From contig NW_019091415.1 of NCBI RefSeq assembly GCF_001949145.1, forward strand, positions 926,253 to 962,018: a stretch of 35,766 nt of DNA, read 5' to 3'. The position numbers were made by a program, and so were the translations under genes. Below the pieces are notes generated by a model. That model was given only the letters and a program-made list of their open reading frames with translations, was not told where the DNA came from and did no database searches. Origin of the DNA: Acanthaster planci (Eukaryota; Echinodermata; Asteroidea; Valvatida; Acanthasteridae). This document shows positions 12,301 through 24,300 of the stretch, in pieces. Numbering within the stretch: position 1 is the stretch's first letter; each line of letters starts with the position of its first letter.

Positions 12301-15300
12301 CACAAATCATCAAATGTATCATTTATGTTGTATTACATTGTAGGCATATTATAGGGTTATATATTTAAAATGTTTTCAAGTTGATGTTTTCTTGATGTAA
12401 ATGCAGTTAAAAGTATTCAGCAGAAAATCTTGGTTCTTCAAATTTTATCCCTTTTAATGAGGAACCTGTACAAATATTCCGTCATTGGTACAGAGTGTCT
12501 TCCAAAATCAAATACAGTTGAAGGAGGTACTTGTTTGCTTTGTATTTGAATACTTACTGTAATCAGTAATATATGTTACAGAGTATTAATCTATAGAAAC
12601 CTGGTTGATAAGCAAGTCCCTGTTTATACATTAACAAATTTTGCACTTCCATTTACTTATGTCTTATTACATTTTATTTCACTGTTTTTCTTGTGTCAGT
12701 ATTTCAGAGCATGTGTATTTAGCACAGAGTATTCAATTTTATTGTGGTCATAGGGTTCGGAGTCACTTGAATCTAGCTGTGAATGTTGTTGCCATTCACC
12801 TGCAAATTGCATGAAATGCTGGAGGATTATCCTAGTTTTTAGCTGGAACCTCCAAGTATAATCAGCGTGAAATGTTGTTTTGTGGATGGTGTTTACTTTT
12901 GCAACAGTCTTATGAGGGATTGCATTGAATAAATCTATTTATCAGATTTTTTTGTTTAATCCTACTTGTGTAGTTATACTTCATTTCATTTTCTTAATTA
13001 AACAACAAATCTCAAGTGTAACACAAAATAATTGTACAATTTTAAGCTCTGAACTTGCAGCATCCCACTTGGTTGCCATAACTAATGTCATGCAAAAAAA
13101 TCCACATCTTCATATCAGCTTGCCACATCTTACAACTGAGATCGTGGAGTGTTCATTTGAAAAAAAAAAAAAGGTGTTTCAGACAGTGAACGAAATCATT
13201 GACAAAAGGCCTAACTTTGTTATACACATTTTTTTGAGTTGGAATGTTGTAATTGATCAGTGGGATGTTGGCATTTTGAGAAAGGGTACTGGGTGGGGCA
13301 GCAAAGCACACAGTACATCAGTGACAAATCTGAGCATCGGTAAGTGAATACAAGATGTTGAAGTTTAAGACAGTCATTTTCATAAAATCTCTTCAATCAG
13401 TGAAATGCCTTTAAAATGTTGCATTGTAAATACACATAGATACCAGTATTCCAGGATATTTGCTGAATACTTTTATGTGTAATTGTTGAGTTACAAACTA
13501 CATGTGTGTAGTATACACACTTACATGTACATGTATATCCTAATGCCTCCATAAGAAAACCTATGTATGTGTTAAAACATTATTTTCAGCATCCAATACA
13601 CGTATGCAAGTCTACAATATACATGTACACTGCAATTCCTATCATATTAAGCAAATATTGTTCATTTCACTTCACTTCATCATTATCCGTGTTCTCATTT
13701 TCCCTTTGCCTTAAAATCCCCGAAATGAGCCACCTCTTTCAGTGTACAAGATTTTGTTGGTCACCTCAGTGCAACACGTGAGATCTAGTTTAAGGACCCA
13801 GAGGTCAGTTAGCAGAGGTGAAGGGAGAGTACCATCGGACATGCCTTCATCAGTCTGCTATGCCTGGTTTAGCCAAGATCACCATCATCTTTGTAGTGTT
13901 CTTCTCTCACAGTGCTCTTAGCTTCTGGTAGGATGTCACCATTTTTTTCAGCTTGTTTTCCTGCATGTTGGAGCAGTTACAATGGTGCTATCCTGATCGC
14001 TTTTTGTTCCTTTCAGTTGCCTGTGCTATGTAATGCAAGTAGCTGCTTTTGTTATGCACTGATACCATTCACTATCTTCTGTAGCTTCTTGTTGAGTCAA
14101 GCATTGTATGGTCTGGTTTCTGGTGGTCTCCAGCCTTGTTTTATGTGGCTGTGGTATTCTGGCACCTGTTCTACTGCAACAATACATTTTTGCATGATTT
14201 GTTAATTACTAGTTACTATTTTTAATGGCTGTCTGTCCTACCCTGTGCCATTTACCACTGACTGTTAACTAATACACATTGAGTTCCTTATAATACTGTA
14301 TATTGTTTTGTGAACTTCTGTTGTTACCCTTCCTGCACAACCTGTTGGGGCAGTCTATTAGGCTTTTGACTTGCATGATAGGAAATGCCTTGTGTGCATT
14401 AACTGTGTGCATATTTGATTCCCCTGTGGTGTTTGGATTTCATTTTTTGGGGGGCAGGCAACCATTGTCTTCTAGTTTGTGTGTAACATATCCCTAATTT
14501 GAGCTGTTTACAATTAAGAATTATAAAGCTAGTGTGATTTATTTATTGATTTTTTAAAACTAATTGTCCGTCAGAAGTACTGCATTTTTCTCAGATGTTT
14601 TGTTTAGATTTGATTTATAAACAATTTGTTTTATAAACATGACAAAAGCTGACCATTTTTGTTGCCATTTAAGAATGTAAAGGAATGTGAAGGCATGTAT
14701 GCATCCATGGAAAGTTAATTAATTTAGGTTTTGTTGTAGAGAGCAGCTCTACCTACATGTGCATTTTGTCTAAATTCATTCACTCAGTTACGAAATGCTA
14801 CATACCTGTATACATTTCTCCAGCAGTAATTGTTGTGTGTTGTGAATGGAAGCCCTGTTATCAAGATTCTTGTCATCTCAGCTTTAATACCAAAACCCAC
14901 CAGAATGAGATGTGGAAAACAAATCGTTGTCTACCATTTAGTCAAGATAGGCAGCTCTGTGCAAATAGTGTTCAGAATACCTGATACTTCGACAATATAC
15001 ATGTACAATGTAGGTGAAAAATGCAACTGCACTATCGAATTGAATTGATAACTTTTACTTACTTTACACTTTATGCCAAAACTGCAAGTTACAGGGGTGT
15101 GAGAATTCAGCTTTTAGCTGATTTCAGCTTTTTTTTTGTTTAGATGTTGACTCAGAATTTCAGCTTTTTTTACACCTGGTCAGTACAAACGTATGGGAGT
15201 TTTTTTACATTTCAGCTTTTTGCTAGCTGTTTTCAGCTTGAAGTTTAAGTGGCCACTCACACCCCTGAAGTTAACAACTGTAACAAAAGGTGTAAAAAAA

Positions 15301-18300
15301 ATCACAGTGTAAGTGAAAGTGACTCTGCCCCGTGAGTATGGCAGTGTGGACCATTACCACTACTTGGGCACGCATGTTAATTACCTGTACGTTACTTACC
15401 TGTACAGGTAATCCCTCCGTCAGTAGACTTGCCACTGTCCTTTGAGTTGCAGGTCTGGAATCACTGGATGCACTGTTTCTTTCAATATGTACTATGATGA
15501 GTCTAATTGCTGAAGTGTAAATGCTCCTACACTTAAAAAGTTTATCATGAAGACGTGTATATACATGTATGTAGTGTTGACTGCTGCATGTGGCATCTCT
15601 TCTCTTCAGGAAAGACATCAACCCCATTTTTTTAACTATTCCAGCTAATATGCAATGCCCTCTTATCTGCACCCGTCACTGACTAATTGTTTCCATTGTG
15701 GCATAATACAGACTGTTTCTTCTGCAGCACACCATAATGAAACACCACAGGTGGTGATAATAACTGTTTAAGAAGCATGTATGGTACATCATTTTTGTAG
15801 ATTTTATAGTTAGTGATTGGTTTTAGGGGAAGAAAGTTTTTCATGTTCGACTGAGAAAAGTTTAAGATTTTGAAGTTTTTGTGTAACGTTCTTTCTGATG
15901 TGAAGGCCCTTTCCAAAAAAATGAAAAAACTGAATACAAACATTTTACAATCTTCAGATGGACAGATTATTTGTTCTTGATTTTTTGGGCCTTTTTTTTG
16001 TGAGATTGTACCAGCTCAATAGAGATTTATTTGGTCTGCCATTGTGTTTTGCTCATTCTTATAACAGATGCCAAGTGGAAAAGAGTCTGTTATCCCACCT
16101 GCAGAAGAGGAGGTGGTTGCCATGGTAACAGAGGAGACCAAGACAGCCCCTACATCATTAGAGGAGGCATCTTCCACACAGATGGTACCTCTGTCACCTA
16201 TCAAGGTAAAAAGGACGAGCACATTAAATGTAAGGTCTCAATATTTACTGTTTATCTGATCATTCAGCTGATGGTTTAACCCCATCACGCCGGGACGCTT
16301 TAAAAGGCGCCGTAAAAATTGCGATCCTCAGCCCGCTTTTTAGCTATTATTCTTGGCCCTCGCTCGAGCGAACACGGTGAAAGAAGGCAGACCCTGGCTC
16401 TTGTGTATATGGTAATTGGTCTTTGTGCGTAGTCCAGAAATGAAAAGACCGAATTTGCATCATAATCACCATCTTCACAATAGTCCCCACTTTGAAAAGA
16501 GGCAACGGGAATGTGGAAGCTTGAGTAGAGCCGCATGCCATCAGACAATCAGCCTTTTCACCGTGTAATTTTAAGCGTGCAGAGCACGCTGGGCCACAAA
16601 CTGAGAATTTGCGGTTTGGCAGGTGGCCTTAGCGGCCAAGCAAGGCTGGAATTCTTGGAGTCGGCTTTCGGAAAGAAATTTTCGTCGCGAAGGAGTTAAG
16701 AGCTCCAGCGGCTACACTGACTGTTAAGGGTATTCATCATCTATTACGGGGAAAGTGTTGGTCACTGGACTTTACAGTGTGGCACCTCATCCAGCTTTTT
16801 ACTGGAAGAGACCACTTTACTACCACATCAAACTCTTGCATCATTTAGATTCTCAGAAATGTTAGATATGAAACTGCTTCAAACCATTTGCTGGCTATAG
16901 CAACCCTAAGTAACAAATTGAAAATGTTGTAGGGTTTGATGTTTCAACCCTAGTAGAATCTTTCTCAAAAGCAGAAAACCAAGATCATGTTTCTTCATTA
17001 ATATGTAATACCACACAAAAATGGGAGTCAAGTTTGCATTGCGTTTCTTTCCTTGCCTTCTACCTCTGGGGGCCTGGGTTCGAATCTGGCTCGGTCCACA
17101 TGTGGAGTGGATGTTACTTGAGTCTGAGGGTTCCCCAAAACATTTACATGTATTTAGGGTTTTCCTCCCACCTCTAAAAGTGAATATTTTGTCATTGTCT
17201 TCTTCACTCGTTATCATCCTGTAATTGATGCTAAATGCACTGTTGGATGGTCAGAAATAAATCAATAAATAAGTAAAGATTTATGAAGCCCTGTAAATAA
17301 ATTCATTAGTAATTTACAAAGAAAAATCTCAACTCATGCGTATCCAAAATGTACAAACTGCTAAATCTTGGTAGAAAAAGGATACTGTGTGATGTATATG
17401 CAGTGTTGACCATTCCCTACAGAGTGTTTTGTATACTGGTCTCTCCATGGTAGCCTCTTGTTAATCTATTTGGATGTATCATAAGTCTCTCTTTATGCTT
17501 GCTTTGCTGTTGCAGCATAAGTTATCTTTGAGTGGATCTGAGAATGAGGAAGATCAAATCAAAGATGGCAGCTCCAATGAAGGTACATGTACATTTTCTT
17601 ATAATTGAGGTTGTTGGATATATCAAAACAAGCAATGGTTGCACATTTCACAGGGAGTGCTTCCTGCTCTTATGTTCATGTGCGAGACACTGATTAATGT
17701 AAGGAATAGCCTGTTTGACTCTGAATAAATGCTGTGTCCACAAGTGCCAAGTATCATAGGTTAGTTGTTGCTGTGTTAACCATGTCTGGTGCCTTGGTTT
17801 CTTGCTATTTCCAGTGGACAGTGCTTTTGCTGGAATTGGAGGTGAGATCCTAGTCATTCAGCTAGCAAAGTCATCACGAGGCCTAGGGATCAGGTTGGTA
17901 CCCAAACAGTGGTGGTACAGATAAGATTGTATAGAAAGAGTGCCGTAAATCTTACATCTTTACGAAAATGGTTATGTGGTTCACTGAAACCTGTAAGAGA
18001 TGCCCCCTAATCAAAATAATTTCTTGTTCATTGTGATTTTTGTTTTGCTTTGCTTTGGGTTATTTTAACTTAAATTATGGACTCTGATGAAATGTGTATT
18101 TGAATTTTATTGTAGTTTGGCTGGTAACCGAGACCGTTCCAAGAGAAGTGTGTTTGTAGTGGGTGTGGATCCTGATGGTGCGGCAGCACAAGACAAACGG
18201 TTGCAAATTGCTGACGAGATTCTGAGTGTAAGTTAGAGGATGCAGTCTGTGCTACTTCATTTGAATGAATATGGTCTTGAGTTCAAAGGACAGAGTAGTG

Positions 18301-21300
18301 AAATTGCAGGGGACAAGTCATACAGGGTGGTGTTTGCAGGGAACATAGAGGAAAACAAAATACATTGCAAGCTGAAGGGGCCAGGTTGTAGAGCACATTT
18401 ATCTTAGAATTTATGGACATTTTTGAAAACAAAAACTGTAAAATTATTGAACTGGCTGTTGTTTTCTTGGAGATATTCTGGAACCTATGTACATTGTTTT
18501 GTGTGGTGTTAGTTGAAAATCCTATGGCATCATTGCACTTGTAACAGAGGTCCAGGTTAAAGGGACAGTGATATGAATTTCATGATACCGAGATACTTTT
18601 TTGGAAACATTGAAAAACTGCATAAAAATAATCGGTTTCCATTTTGGTCAAGATTTTTTTCCTGCTGTTTTCACTGCTTACTGGTACGAGTTCTGACTAA
18701 TGTCTGTGCTGTGATGTGGGAAAGGAAATTCTATCCTTAACTTCAATTGGAATCCTTCCATGACAGATCAATGGTGTGTCAGTCTATGGTAAATCTCATC
18801 AAAAAGCTTCAGCCATCATTAAAGATATCCCTAAGGATGGAGACGTGCAACTGATTGTCAGACGCCATCCCCAAGCCATAGATCAGTTGGCTGTTACACC
18901 TCTCACACCTACGCCTGCTGATAAGGTAAATAGCAGCATGATCCAAAGGCAACTTTTCAGATGGCTGTTACATCTGTTGCACCCACGTACCCATGTCAAT
19001 CACATGAATAATAGCAAGGTTCCTTGGTAGTATGTATGCTGCCTGTTATGCTATTTACACAAAAGTTTAAGAGGCAAAAGATCACCTGGCAGTAACATCT
19101 GTTATGCCTACCAAAGACAAATTAGTTGCTGATGTAAAACTGCCCTTCAAGTATTTTGTCCATTCGTATCCTCAGCACTCAACTGCAGCATTTACAAGTT
19201 GTATGCAGTTTTATTTGACATGTTGTCAGCTGACTGTTGAACATGTCACATTTTGTTTATGTAAGTACTGCAGTACTTACAAAAATGTTGCTGTTATTTA
19301 CAATGCGTGTTTTTGTATTCATAATCAAATTCATACTTCCTACTGAAGATACTTGAAAGATGTTTAAATGCTCTCAGTTTTGGGGTTTAAGACCTAATCC
19401 ATTCAGTTATATAACGGGTTTTGCCCATACCCAACTTATATATTAAAAAACACTGTATGCTCAGTGCTTGTCCGAGAGCTTGCGAAAAAAGACGCAAGCT
19501 TACTCGGCTGGGATTTGAACCCATGACCTCCTGCTTACTATGTGGGGTAAGGGCAAAACCTGTTATATAAATTAACATCTCCCCAATGCAAAAAATACAT
19601 CTTGAAAACTAATCCATTCAGTTATTTTGACCATCTAAGTAATCTTTTGATTTTATCTCAATGTGCAGCAAAGACATTTCCAGTTGCCAGACCTTACACA
19701 ATCCGGACATGATTTCTCTTCCTATCCAAATGTGCACAGCATTATAATCAACAAGGTAAGGCTTTTAAGGTAGAGAGAAACAGAGACATTTGACATGTTG
19801 CTGCTTTTCTGTTGGCCTTGGTGGAGGCATTCTACAACGACCGCCTGTATGATAACCAACCACACTGTCACATGATCCATTGTTAGCGAGCCCATCTGCA
19901 GCAGCCTGGCATGTACATGTACAGTGGATCAAGCAACAGTGTGGTCGGTTATAAGAATGGCCAATGATAAATGCCTTGGCCAAGGCTACATTGCTTTGAA
20001 TGAAACATAAAAGTCTGGACTGAAAATTCTGTCCCAAAACCAGAAGTTGGTTCAAAAAGGAGTATCTGACAGTGTACAAAACATTTCCTGGGGAAAAGAA
20101 AATGCTTCATAGATCGCTGATGGAGGCTACATATACATGTGTGTACACGTGGCTTTCATGAACTAGGGGAAAACATTCAATATCAGTACATTTGACCCAT
20201 AGAATCTGTAATGGTTATTTCTATGTATGTGAAAGCTGTTTCTATCTATGTATGTAAAAGCTATTTCTATGTAAAATTTAGCGTCGTTGGACTTACTACT
20301 GGCTGTACTTTCTTGATATTGTGTGCAGGGGGTGAAAGGGCTTGGCTTTGCTGTCTTTGAAAAGCCAGACTCCCTTGGAAAGTGTGGGATATTTGTTAGA
20401 GACATCACTCGGGGAGGAGCAGCCCATGAGGTGAGTACAGTGTGGCCATCTTGCCATTTCATTTCATGTGGGACAACTTCTTATTACAGAGCAACTGCAT
20501 GCAACCACCATGTTCCTGATACCCAAAATATATTTTGTGCACAAGTTGCCAGGGAAAATCAACCAGTGATCAACAAATGATGGTTGCTCAAACTTGTTCA
20601 TAGGTGACAAGAGAGAGGTGCTGGCAATGCTGAAATGCTTTGAGTGATTTTATACCAGCAACTCTTGTAAAGATGTCCTAGACTTGTGAAACTAGCGGTG
20701 TTTCCACTGTGCTNNNNNNNNNNNNNNNNNNNNNNNNNNNNNNNNNNNNNNNNNNNNNNNNNNNNNNNNNNNNNNNNNNNNNNNNNNNNNNNNNNNNNNN
20801 NNNNNNNNNNNNNNNNNNNNNNNNNNNNNNNNNNNNNNNNNNNNNNNNNNNNNNNNNNNNNNNNNNNNNNNNNNNNNNNNNNNNNNNNNNNNNNNNNNNN
20901 NNNNNNNNNNNNNNNNNNNNNNNNNNNNNNNNNNNNNNNNNNNNNNNNNNNNNNNNNNNNNNNNNNNNNNNNNNNNNNNNNNNNNNNNNNNNNNNNNNNN
21001 NNNNNNNNNNNNNNNNNNNNNNNNCCTCGTCAGATGTATTATCACTTGAGGGGACAGTTTCTTTTGTTAGGAAAGTCAAGACAAAGAGATGTGGACAAAA
21101 ATTCATCCTTGGTCACCACAACATCCATTTTTCAACAACATCCATGTTTCAACATGCATGCGTAAATTCCCACAACTATGGTTCCAGTAAGGTCACACAA
21201 ATACGCATGCACTCGCAGTGGCTTGGCCTAAGGGAGATCACTGCTTTGTAATAAGGGAAGCTGTTGCTTTACAGAGATGTCTACACAATCACCTTAATCA

Positions 21301-24300
21301 CGGAGGAAGTAGACTGTCAACTGTCTGGCACAGTCCTGAAGCCAGGAGGATGGAAGACTGTCAGGCAAACACGCGTAATACCATACATGAAGATTTCCCA
21401 CCAAAGTCAGATTGTCTTACTGGTCTAAAGTGACACCTATTTATGCAGCTGTGTCTTTATTGTCCACTGTCATCATTACATTTGAAGACTGTGCTGTCAT
21501 CTGCTTGACCAGCAGCAGTATTTGAATCCAAGTAAATGGGCAAATTTCTGTTATTTTGATGATAAATCTCTGTAAAAAAATTGAGTCATGTGGCATTGAA
21601 GTTTGAGTAGAAATCAACACAACCTGATTTGATTCATGTGCAGTAATTAGTAACTTAGAACTATTGGGGAATCTTTGGCAAGGTTTTAGATAAAAAGATT
21701 AAAAAGTCAAACTTCAGCATGCCACAGTTTAGCAGTTGGAATGGATGTCAGTTGCAAAAAAAAAGGTCAAGCGAGTTTATCGGTGCTTCAGCAGCTGCTA
21801 TGGCGAGTCAGTATGTCAATGTCTGTTTTAACATGTGCACTTCAGTCAGTTTTGTCATGGTTTCATTTGAGAGTAACCACTTGTTTTAAAGCAAGTGTTC
21901 ACAGACCCTTCATGCATTTTGAGAAATTCTTACTGAGTTGCATGAGATAACTGTTTAATGTTTGATCAAACTCAACAGTCATTAATTCCACTTCATTTCA
22001 GGAAGGAAGTCTACGCAGCGGTGATCAGATCTTATCTGTAGATAGCAACAACCTTGTGGATACCAAGAAAAATGAGGCTATAGTTGTACTCAAAGGCACT
22101 AAAGGACAGGTAGGTTGACATTATGCAATATGTATGAGTTAAATGGGGAAAATGTTGGAATATAAGAGTAATGTCACTGTGAAGTGAGTGGAAACTGTAA
22201 GGTTTCAAGAGACTTTTTGAGAAAGACTTGAGAAGCTTGTACTTTATGCCACAATCTCCTACTACATTGCCAGACACTAAATCTCAAATTTCAACAATTA
22301 TTTTTTGAAGGATGCTTGCAATTATGAAAACAAGTTTAATGGACGTTCAAGTACACCTGTTTAGTTCCATTTTCTTGTTTTCAAGCTAATACTTAATCTT
22401 GTTTTTACAGTGTAATAACTGTTTCCCCTATAGATGAATTTTTGGGAACACATTAACCCGACCTGTTGCATTTAATGCCCATAGTGTATTGTTTCAGTAG
22501 TGTTCAACCTTGCCTCAGAATTAGGAAACTTTTTGAAACATGCAATATTTGTATAATGTGCATCCAAAGTTTATAATTCCTGTGACATTAAGTAAAAGTC
22601 ACTGACTTCTAAGTATATCTTTTCACACAGGATTATTTTTAAAAGTGGCCATGAATTTGTGACATTATAACAAATATTATTGACAGCAGGGCAGTGCTTA
22701 AGTTTCAGAAAACATTTTTCAAGTGCTTTAAGAGCAGAATCCCTCTCTGTCCATTTATTGATTAGGTTATACTAACTGTCAGCTCAGAGCAGCCCTTCAT
22801 CCAACCACAGCCAACTTCAGGGCCAACTCAAGTGGAACGTCGAGATGAACCAGTGGAGGATGTAGTTGTAACAGCAACCGTCGGTGAAGAACAGTGTGCA
22901 CCCCCATCCTTGCCGGAGGAAAGCCTCTCTGAAAACCTTGCTGCTGGACATAGCATCAAAGAAGAGAAGCGAACAATAGATCAGACAAATGTGAAAGGGG
23001 CAGGAGCAGATGAGTTGAAAGAGAGAAGAGATGAGACTGGGAATAAGGAGAGATCAACAGAAGGAGGAATAGCAGTAGGAAAGGAAGAGAAAGAGACAAG
23101 AAAGGAAAAAGAAAAGTCAGATAAAATCATCCAGTCATCAGTAGCTGAGAAACAAGAAAGTGGTAGGTTAATTTCCTGGTATGGCTGTGTGTAATGTGAT
23201 TCAGGAAAAATTGTGTAATGTCACTGAACTTGTTTTAGAGATGCCAGCAGATTCTTCTCCAAATTTTTGGATGTTATTGAAACATTGTTTTAAGTTTTAT
23301 TATCCTAATTATTCTGTTCGATACAATCACAACTTTAATTTGCAAACTCTCAGTCAGTCCATTTTGTGTAATCTCAATGAATTTTTTCAATCAGAACTTC
23401 AAAATTTGATTTCTCAAAATGAGGTAAGGTGGGTTTTAATAACTTCCGAAGAGTATAACTGAAGGTTTAGACAACCTAGAATTATGAATTAAACAGTTCT
23501 AACAAATGTCAGTGTCCTTGTGAATTTGATGTATATGGGTAATTTCAGAAAATAGGGGTCCATTTTTGTGTGTGGCCCTGTGACATCTGACGTACGATTT
23601 TGTAAGTTCAGAACACAATTTCTAATTTCTAAGAGTGATGAATTAATGCAAATTACCTGCCAAACAAATAGTAATAGTTTGAAATTAATTCCAGTAATAT
23701 TTCCATGTCATATAACAAGAGGTCAGAACAGGGACACAAAATGTCACACTTTTGGACTCCTAATGTCTGGAATTACCCATATAACAAAAACAATGACAAA
23801 TGTCACCATATTTTCGTAGATCCGGCATAAATTATGTGCAATTTGTCTGTTTGCCTAATAGGACCATTTGAAGACAAGGTTGTTTAATATCTGAATCCTT
23901 TTCTGTATAAATTATTAAAACAACCTCTTGACAACTGTGAAAAGAATTCAATTATTTTTTAATGGATTTCTTTGCATTCGTAGAATCTTCTGTTCATATA
24001 ATCAGTATTTGTTTGAACTATTTATAGGGCATTATTAAATGTTTTGTTATTTTTGGCAAAAATAACAGAACATTTCAAGATCACAGGTATTTTGAACATA
24101 TTCAATCAAATGCATGCATGCTTTCCCAGGGCAGTTAACATTTAAACATTGTGTATATATTCCTCCATTTCTGACTCCAGTAGCACTCTAAATTTTTGCA
24201 GACAGTTTTTCTGCTGTGATATCTTATTGCACAGTTTTGCCATCACTAGAGCCAATGAGTTTCCAGAATCAATACTTTGAAACGGAATCCACTGCTTGAA

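Larger units (their letters stand above)
5341..16067 (+). other. Intron 6 (10.7 kb)
   Basis: This is the largest gap between exons, phase 0, separating PDZ7 from the PDZ7-8 linker. It holds a 138-bp foldback element (7555-7692), a MITE (11345-11586), another inverted-repeat element (15092-15267) and short palindromes at 9279-9296 and 15396-15411. A possible but phase-incompatible exon lies at 8739-8829. No open frame on either strand shows a recognisable protein family. Unrecognised linker exons of this gene could hide here. Confidence 0.75.
16206..17515 (+). other. Intron 7 (1,310 nt) with a TTAA element and a SINE
   Basis: This is a phase 0 intron. A TTAA-flanked MITE (16280-16695) starts about 75 bp after the donor, and a SINE copy lies at 17035-17279. 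I see nothing else. Confidence 0.85.
18926..19668 (+). other. Intron 11 (743 nt) with a palindrome and a MITE
   Basis: This is a phase 0 intron. It contains a 22-bp palindrome at 19260-19281 and an inverted-repeat element with a tRNA-like segment at 19407-19570, itself bracketed by 17-bp direct repeats. Confidence 0.85.
19756..20328 (+). other. Intron 12 (573 nt) with a long hairpin and a short tandem repeat
   Basis: This is a phase 0 intron. It contains the inverted repeat 19815-19986 and a tandem repeat at 20218-20275. I see nothing else. Confidence 0.85.

Noticed and set aside
13912-14205. 97-codon Cys/Phe-rich open frame on the plus strand
   Set aside because: Hydrophobic composition follows from T-rich intron DNA. 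The opposite strand reads vaguely protein-like but is broken by stops, and no family could be named.
15271-15672. 133-codon open frame on the minus strand
   Set aside because: It is one of the longest non-gene frames but has no recognisable motif, lies in AT-rich intron with a TACATGTA site, and does not extend beyond chance expectation for the window size.
5341-16067. A second gene nested in the large intron
   Set aside because: No frame on either strand shows a recognisable domain or a set of phase-compatible exons.
19500-19545. A functional tRNA gene on the minus strand
   Set aside because: Only the T-arm-like half is present; no acceptor stem, D arm or anticodon arm could be drawn, and it lies inside an inverted-repeat element.
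20678-21251. Open frames of 117-180 codons on both strands around 20700-21250
   Set aside because: They run through 311 unknown bases (N), so they are artefacts of the assembly gap.
22832-23194. A methionine start for a separate charged protein
   Set aside because: The frame is continuous with the last strand of PDZ9 upstream and sits behind a proper acceptor, so it is exon 15 and not a separate gene.
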